Shown here piece by piece: positions 7,775 to 12,728 of a DNA stretch of 12,728 nucleotides. The notes below the pieces were generated by a model. That model had not been told where the DNA came from, made no database searches, and saw only the letters and a program-made list of their open reading frames with translations. The stretch is from Cyclostephanos tholiformis (taxonomy: Eukaryota; Bacillariophyta; Thalassiosirophyceae; Thalassiosirales; Thalassiosiraceae), in the NCBI GenBank assembly GCA_036939975.1, contig JALLPB010000818.1, positions 1-12,728 of the forward strand, given 5' to 3'. Within the stretch, counting starts at the first letter, position 1; each line of letters begins with the position of its first letter. The position numbers were made by a program, and so were the translations under genes.

Positions 7775-8271
7775 GGTCCAGGCTGTCACCAGAAGCTGAC
7801 AAAACTTGGACTACAACAGTGTTCTCCCCCCCACCACCACCACCACACCATGCCGCTGCTGAGGCTCAAAACAAAGAAGAGGACATGGCTGATAGATTTT
7901 AGGAGGGGAGGGGATGGGCCAAGTGGAACATTCTTGGGACCTTCTACCTTGTTGGCATGCCCATGCTATCCATTGTAGGCCTCCTCTCTCTCATAATGCT
8001 CGGGCAAGCTGGCAATGAAAGCATTATAAATCTTAATGTCAGGCCACGTGCCAGCCAGCAAGGTACATACCTTGAATCCACATGAGGTTCCCCCCAAAAT
8101 GCCTATGCCTAGCTTGTAACATAGGGTGGACTTCCCTGGATACTACTTGTGGGAGCCGAAGCGGTTCCCTTTCTTTGCTTCCCCTTTCTACGGGATCCAA
8201 ATGTTGGTTCCATTGACCGACATCAGGCATTTACTGCCAATGTCATCAACAAACTGGTGATCAGAGTTGAC

Positions 8272-8434
8272 CTGGAATTTTGCAAGAGGGGGACCAAAAT
8301 GATGGCGGGGAGGGTGAGAAGATGGGGGCAATGGGGGGGAACAACTGACAATAACAAGAGGGATGGTGACAATGGATGATGGTGATGTTGATGATGATGA
8401 CAATGATGTTGTTGTTGACAACAATAATACTCAC
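8272..8434 (-). other. Probable intron inside the transposase relic
   Basis: The minus strand reads GTGAGT at 8434-8429 and ends CAAAATTCCAG at 8272. The 163 bases are low in complexity (CAT/ATC-rich). Removing them puts LMDVV directly next to VNSDHQFVDD in phase, the spacing expected in the transposase. So the ancestral element appears to have carried a spliceosomal intron. Confidence 0.5.
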
Positions 8435-8557
8435 CACGACATCCATGAGCCCTTGACAAAAGCCAAGACCCATTACTGCTTCGGGTCAATGATGCCATTG
8501 GATATGCTGACAACCGCACACCCCGGGCCCTGCTTGAGATAAACCTTCAGAAATAAT

Positions 8558-8583
8558 GGGCCCAGAGCACCTGCTCTGGGCCC
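8558..8583. repeat. Perfect interrupted palindrome, 12-base arms
   Basis: GGGCCCAGAGCA and TGCTCTGGGCCC flank two bases. It lies within the transposase relic. Confidence 0.85.
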
Positions 8584-8613
8584 CCTCCCATCAGACACAG
8601 CAGACAGAGCTTG

Positions 8614-8647
8614 TCTGGGAGCTCATCACAAACGACGAGCTCCCAGA
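8614..8647. repeat. Inverted repeat, 11-base arms
   Basis: TCTGGGAGCTC and GAGCTCCCAGA flank a 12-base spacer. It lies 30 bases from the preceding palindrome and shares its TCTGGG core. It falls in the transposase segment that encodes the DELPDK motif. Confidence 0.8.
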
Positions 8648-8856
8648 GATGGTTTCTACAGCACCAATGTTAATTCCAAAGAACTTGTGGATGAGCTGTA
8701 TATCTGTTCACAACCATGGCCCATCTTAATCAGCATCAGGCTCTGGGTGATACCAAAGAAGTTGGGAATTGCCTCAAGGGGGCCAATGGAGTCATTGTCA
8801 ATGTCCTCAACAACCCTGGTGACATTTGGGTTGGTGACATTGGTATCGGTTGCCAT

Positions 8857-9166
8857 GGAGAAGGAGTACAGGGGTGGAGGGGGGGGGGAGTTGGGATTTT
8901 TTATGAAAAGGGAGGTGAGAGTGGTTTGGGGGTTGTTCTTCATGGCATTTTTTTGGCCTGGAATGGTGATTCTTAATCAGGTGGAATCCTCTTTTAGTAC
9001 CCTTCCATACGTAGAATAAATAGCTATAATAAAAAACAGTATATTAGCCACAAATTCCTTTGTGATGAGTAGCACTTTTAGAAAGGAGTTCCAAAGGAAG
9101 CACTTTACTTAAAGTGATCCTCAAACCACTTTTTGGCTTTTTTCAGCAGACACATCTGTTACACAG
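8857..9166. promoter_or_regulatory. Divergent spacer between the two transposon ORF relics
   Basis: It separates the minus-strand transposase relic from the plus-strand ORF relic. It holds a G run (8879-8888), AT-rich sequence near 9015-9045, and the near-palindrome CACTTTA-CT-TAAAGTG at 9101-9116. By position it would have been a shared bidirectional promoter. There is no direct evidence of function now. Confidence 0.3.
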
Positions 9167-9966
9167 ATGTCCAATGCTGCCACAAACAAAAATCCTCCCA
9201 CAATCCTGCTGCCGCCCTTGGCAGCAGCTCAATTTGCCAATGAAAAATTGGGGCAAATACAACAAAGCCACCCTCTCAAAGCTCATCAAAGATGGCAACA
9301 TGGACTTTTTTGACACATCCACCGCCAACATCAACTGGGTCTATGCCACTCATTTTTTGCACCAGGAAAAAAGGAGCCTCCATTGTAATTTTTGTGACTT
9401 TCCTGCTGCACTTCTTGCCATCAAGAGGGAATACAGTGTTGCAAGGAGGATACAACAAGGTAAGTTTCTAACGTTCCCTAATCCCCACCATGCTGCCCCC
9501 TTCTCGTCAACGACAGGTAACAATGATGATGTCAATAAAGACAAAAACATCAATGAAGATGATGATGAACCTCAAGACGCCCCCAAAGACAAAGATGCCC
9601 CCCCACACAAGATGACATCGGCCCCCACGGCACCCCCAAAGATGACCACAAAGCCACCCCCATGTCCGCCAAGAAGCCTTCCATGAGGAAGTTTGCCATT
9701 GTCGATACCCCCCCCACCCACCAAACAAATTGTGCTGTGTCATCTTAATCAATGTAATGCGGACGTTGCCACTTATTATAGGGGTTGATTATGCTAAGGT
9801 GGATGGCACTTGCTGCTTTGCCCTTGCTGAGGATGGGATGATGATCTCATTCTTGAGGGGAATAAGCCAGCTACCATGCAAAAAAACTGTTGCGACTTTT
9901 TTGAATTCCTATGTTGCGTTGGTATGTTTTCAATGTTTCCTGCACAAAAACTGGACTTGTACTTAG
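9167..9966 (+). pseudogene. Second transposon-associated ORF, decayed
   Basis: A likely original ATG at 9167 starts MSNAATNKNPPT. A frameshift near 9250 leads into a well-formed stretch from 9253 with NWGKYNKATLSKLIKDGN, STANINWVYATHF and a Lys/Arg-rich EYSVARRIQQG. A possible 57-base intron (GTAAGT at 9460 to ACAG at 9516) follows, then an Asp/Lys/Pro-rich linker. A shift inside a C run near 9655 moves to SAKKPSMRKFAIVDTPP, which stops at 9748. A last frame (VDYAKVDGTCCFALAEDGMM) runs to 9966. The motifs remind me of a multicopy family in diatom genomes, but I cannot name a domain. It diverges from the transposase relic, as the accessory DNA-binding gene does in Harbinger elements. That link is an inference. 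Confidence 0.5.
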
Positions 9967-10901
9967 CTAGCTAAACCTTCGAGTCCACTGTTGCAACACA
10001 GTCAAAATCCCCTCACCATGACATCCACTGACTACCCATAGTGGGTTGACCATGGCCACCATGGTTGAAATGTGTGTCTGGGATGCATTTTTGTTAGTGT
10101 TTTTTACGTGGATACAAATGCCATTCTTGAAGAAAATAGGCTAAGATGTTTTATTCATGATAGTTTTCTCTAGCTTAAACAATACAGCATGGCCCATGTT
10201 TCATGTTTCTATGGGTGGGGCACTATGACAGCGGTGGTATGATGGCTGCCACCATGGTTCATCATGAATTTATGAACGATGCTATGTTCTACGTAGGATT
10301 GTATCAAAGATTACTTCCACTTGGCAAAACTGTCGCCAAAAAAGGAGATTAGAGGGTGTGATGGTCACCAAGTTCTCTGAGTCTTCTGTCATTGTGAGAA
10401 CAAGTGCATGGGAACCCCATCCATGTTGATCTACTCCTATAAAAGGGGTACACGATCCAATGCACACTACCGGGTGCAACTATTGGAGCAGCCCATTTTG
10501 AATGCAGCCCCAACCGATAGCAGGGTCATCAACCTGTTAAGGATTGGGTCAAGCCAAAAGAGTCATGAAGACTATCCCTCCCTTCCTCCTTGTCCTCCTC
10601 ATTATTACAAGCACAACAAGAAGAGAGTGATGGCACATGATGTTGCCAATGTTTGTGTCCCTTGCCACAGCGTTACAAGCACAAGGAGATGGAGCCTGAC
10701 AACAAGGGCAATTAAAATAATGGGGATTACGAGTACAATGGAAGTTTTTAGCATTAGTTTTTTTACACATTTTTACTACAGTAACACTCTTGCTGTAACA
10801 TTAGTTGGGAACTTTTTATTTTGGGGGTGGTGGGAGCTTTTTTATTTTGGGGGCTTCACCACTTTTTCCTCAATCTCAAATTCTACCCAATTTCTCTACA
10901 A

Positions 10902-10934
10902 GTATCTCCAAAGTGTCTCCAAAGTGTCTTCAAA
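10902..10934 (+). repeat. Tandem 11-base repeat, three units
   Basis: The unit GTGTCTCCAAA is present three times with one substitution in the first and one in the third copy. It abuts the hAT-like element on its left. Confidence 0.85.
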
Positions 10935-10973
10935 TAGTGATTCAAAAGTAGTGTTCCCAAACTGCTGAGTCAG

Positions 10974-10987
10974 GTAACAGCTGTTAC
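10974..10987. repeat. Perfect 14-base palindrome
   Basis: GTAACAGCTGTTAC, inside the hAT-like element near its left end. It could be a protein-binding site or part of a fold-back structure. Confidence 0.85.
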
Positions 10988-11019
10988 AATAAGTTGTTGT
11001 TTTTAAGGGGTTACTAGTG

Positions 11020-11043
11020 AGTTGCTAGCAACTTGCTAGCAAC
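11020..11043. repeat. Overlapping palindrome and 11-base tandem repeat
   Basis: AGTTGCTAGCAACT is a perfect 14-base palindrome (11020-11033). The 11-mer TTGCTAGCAAC then repeats head to tail (11022-11032, 11033-11043). Located in the right half of the hAT-like element. Confidence 0.85.
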
Positions 11044-12076
11044 TTGTCTGTTTTTTCTGCATGGGAACACTACAAAGGTGTGTAGGAACTAAAAAGCAGC
11101 TTGCATCCCCCTAACCATAAAAAATCTCCATATTCTTCTCCTCCATGGCCGCTGATCTTGCCTCATGCAGCCACCAATATTTTTGTACTAAATCCTTTGT
11201 CTAGATTTATCCCTCACAGGCCCAGATACCAATGGCCTAAATAATACTACTCCTCTAGAGTATTGTACTTCTCTTCTCTGAGAGACTCATGCACAAAGTA
11301 GAATCACACAACCCCACAACAACAAAACATCAAGACCATGGTCACTACAAGCCGCCAGCTACCAACAAATTCATTTTTAGAAGTGAGTGCAATCACCATA
11401 GTTGTGCAAATGATCACCATCATTGCCATTGCAAATCAGGTGATGCAACTTTTATTGATGAAACTAACAAATTCTATATTTTGTTGACTATTATTTTATG
11501 TGCAGTGGTTCAGCATGCACACTGACTAAAGGTGAGGATGCACACTGACCCCTTCTACTTGGCAATATTCTTTTTGTCAATGTCACAGTCCTTGCCATGT
11601 TTTGGCATGGCTTTGGTCAAAGGGAGGGGGCAAGATTGTCACCAAGTTGTTTTGTATGATAGAGAGAGATGAGTTGCGTAGAGTTTTTAAGGGTGGTGTG
11701 TGAAAATAATAGAATAATAAATACTTAGCAGGGAAAAACACTTAAGAAAAATATTAGAGTACCATGTAGTCTCACCATCCAAAAAACAGATGATACAACT
11801 CATTTTAGTTTCTCACATGAAAATGTGAACAACTAAAAAGATTTGCACCCATCCAAAACTGTTTCCAAAAACCATTTTAGACTCTCACTGTTTCAACTAC
11901 TCTACATAAAAGGAAGTAGTATTGAAAAAGATGAATGATTACACAGCAGTTGATATGAAATGTGACTACATAAACTGAAAGGTGTTTGCTCATAAAAATC
12001 AAGTATACGTGGCATACATTCACACTTTCAAAATTTGAAGGTTGCATTTTCCAGTTTAAGACCATCCATAGGTTGA

Positions 12077-12728
12077 TTTGTGATACTCACTGATGATCCT
12101 CCTCAACAGCATTGCCCCCTCTGCCTCATTCCCACTGAACTTGTCAACAAACCCCAAGTGACCGCTATGCCTGACCCCACAACAACCAGTCCAGCAGATG
12201 TTCAGGCGGACATTTGTGCCAGCCTTGGACTATCCCGGAAGCTGGATCATGTGCATTGTGAGATGCCTCTCATCTGTTCCATGGCAGCAGGGGCTGCACC
12301 TAAGGAAGGGGAGGAGGATCAGTGGGGGGGAGGAAAGGCAATTGCAAAAGGGGTGTGTGGTACTTGTGGTAAGATGATGCAACCCGTCCTCTTTCACACC
12401 AATCAACAATCAACTGGGGAGGGGAGTGAGCAATTATACATCATTACTCAATACTCACAATTACCTGCCAGTGCTAGGGGCTGCACTGGAGAATTCTTTA
12501 AGAAAAAAATATTTCCAAACACATTTTCTTCTCAGTGCAATCTGGTAGATATGGCATGTTGTATTAATATTCATCAAGAGTGTTTTTTTAATTATTTTGT
12601 CATGTCTTTCACATTTTTTCTCGTTTTACGAGCTAAAATGCATTTTTGGTGGGTTTTCTTGTTGTTTTGTCTGTTGATGGGCCCTCAAAACCCCCATAGA
12701 CTGCACCCCACATCCATATCATATGTAT
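12077..12728 (+). CDS. Open frame with two CxxC pairs, runs off the right edge (partial)
   Basis: After a TGA at 12074-12076 this frame stays open for 217 codons to the end of the window, long for AT-rich DNA. A splice acceptor (CCTCAACAG at 12101-12109) precedes HCPLC. A strong donor (GTAAGA, from 12369) follows GVCGTCG, giving a possible internal exon 12110-12368. CPLC and CGTC are about 80 residues apart, so zinc binding is possible but does not match a zinc finger I can name. Beyond 12369 the frame becomes hydrophobic and T-rich, as expected of intron sequence read as protein. The first ATG is at 12167. It may be a real exon, a transposon remnant, or chance. Confidence 0.35.

Larger units (their letters stand above)
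7921..8856 (-). pseudogene. PIF/Harbinger-like DDE transposase, decayed
   Basis: Pieces of one transposase lie in order on the minus strand across changing frames. From 8856 comes an acidic N-terminus (VEDIDNDSIGPLEAIPNFFG), then IHKFFGINIGAV, DELPDK, LKVYLKQGPGCAVV (from 8550), AFVKG, LMDVV, and FVDDIGSKCLMSVNGTN. These are followed by NLMWIQGMYLAG, GTWPDIKIYNAF and YNG-HGHANKVEGPKN. The order matches IS5/Harbinger-type transposases, where the first catalytic Asp lies in a DGT motif and the second in an ADxGY-like motif. Here the first is Asn (codon 8214-8212) and the second region reads AYNG followed by a stop. In-frame stops occur at 8475-8473, 8190-8188, 8145-8143 and 7968-7966, and at least three frameshifts are needed. 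It cannot make an active enzyme. Assignment rests on my recognition of motifs, not a search. Confidence 0.72.
10948..11073. mobile_element. Candidate small non-autonomous hAT-type element (MITE)
   Basis: Perfect 12-base terminal inverted repeats, GTAGTGTTCCCA (10948-10959) and TGGGAACACTAC (11062-11073), bound a 126-base segment. The end sequence resembles hAT termini (CAGTGTTCCC-like). If the repeat starts at 10950, the flanking 8-mers TCAAAAGT and ACAAAGGT agree at six of eight positions, as an old 8-base target duplication would. The inside has no coding capacity. It carries the 14-base palindromes at 10974-10987 and 11020-11033 and two tandem copies of TTGCTAGCAAC (11022-11043). Confidence 0.5.
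9967..12076. other. AT-rich interval with repeats and no supported gene
   Basis: The longest frame (10408-10968, plus, 186 codons) has no family signature, contains low-complexity hydrophobic stretches, and its end overlaps the left arm of the hAT-like element. A 46-codon frame from the ATG at 11338 is hydrophobic in its centre but unidentified. A direct repeat of ATGCACACTGAC occurs at 11515 and 11538. No RNA gene was recognised. The stretch is best read as decayed mobile and intergenic DNA. Confidence 0.4.

Noticed and set aside
8330..8420. GATGAT/GTTGTT-rich stretch as an acidic coding repeat
   Set aside because: It lies inside the probable transposase intron and is simple-sequence DNA.
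10055..10259. GCCACCATGGTT found twice, resembling a strong translation start context
   Set aside because: Neither ATG opens a frame of useful length; the 12-base match is probably chance in this repetitive DNA.
10565..10630. Very short frame resembling a signal peptide (MKTIPPFLLVLLIITS)
   Set aside because: It stops after 21 codons with no donor site that would extend it.
10408..10968. 186-codon plus-strand frame
   Set aside because: Low-complexity hydrophobic stretches, no recognisable domain, no splice support, and its end lies in the terminal repeat of the hAT-like element. Not called as a gene, but worth a database search.
7773..12728. Terminal inverted repeats bounding the whole Harbinger-like element
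   Set aside because: I compared the left boundary sequence with the right part of the window by eye and found no convincing inverted match, so no element ends are called.
1..12728. CRISPR array, tRNA or rRNA genes, bacterial operon
   Set aside because: No regularly spaced repeats, no recognisable tRNA arms or rRNA segments; spliced genes argue against a bacterial origin.

Overview
The window looks like nuclear DNA of a unicellular eukaryotic alga, most probably a diatom or close relative (inference). The evidence is GT–AG introns of about 100–220 bases, mixed-strand monocistronic genes, no operons or Shine-Dalgarno sites, a short cytosolic-type ascorbate peroxidase, a membrane-anchored FkbM-type methyltransferase, long C or G homopolymers between genes, and a decayed DDE transposase of PIF/Harbinger type.

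Layout. (1) 1–62 is the last 19 codons and stop of an FkbM methyltransferase gene that enters from the left. Its 3' flank follows to about 447. (2) 595–1621, minus, is a two-exon ascorbate peroxidase. (3) 1865–2505 is a GC-rich stretch with protein-like pieces spread over three frames and no clean model. (4) 3027–3206 and 3412–3742, plus, are two small unidentified gene candidates; the second has a well-formed 100-base intron. (5) 3972–4776, minus, encodes a protein with four 20-residue repeats, broken at a poly-T/AG junction. (6) 4877–5917 holds several weak coding candidates on both strands. (7) 6068–7374, plus, is a complete two-exon FkbM methyltransferase with an N-terminal membrane anchor. 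Its tail and 3' flank (7313–7774) match the left edge of the window, so two FkbM copies flank the peroxidase interval in direct orientation, 7.3 kb apart.

(8) From about 7,780 the DNA changes character: more AT-rich, full of short repeats, without intact recognisable genes. 7921–8856 (minus) is a Harbinger-like transposase relic with an apparent intron, several stops and frameshifts, and changed catalytic positions. Divergent to it, 9167–9966 (plus) is a second broken ORF that may be the accessory gene of the same element. 10948–11073 resembles a small non-autonomous hAT-type element. An open frame with two CxxC pairs runs off the right edge from 12077.

The two well-supported genes act independently: the peroxidase removes hydrogen peroxide with ascorbate, and the FkbM protein is probably a secretory-pathway methyltransferase. 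The strongest unusual signals are the FkbM duplication, whose flank keeps a 50-base identical block with a hairpin, and the divergent two-gene transposon relic.
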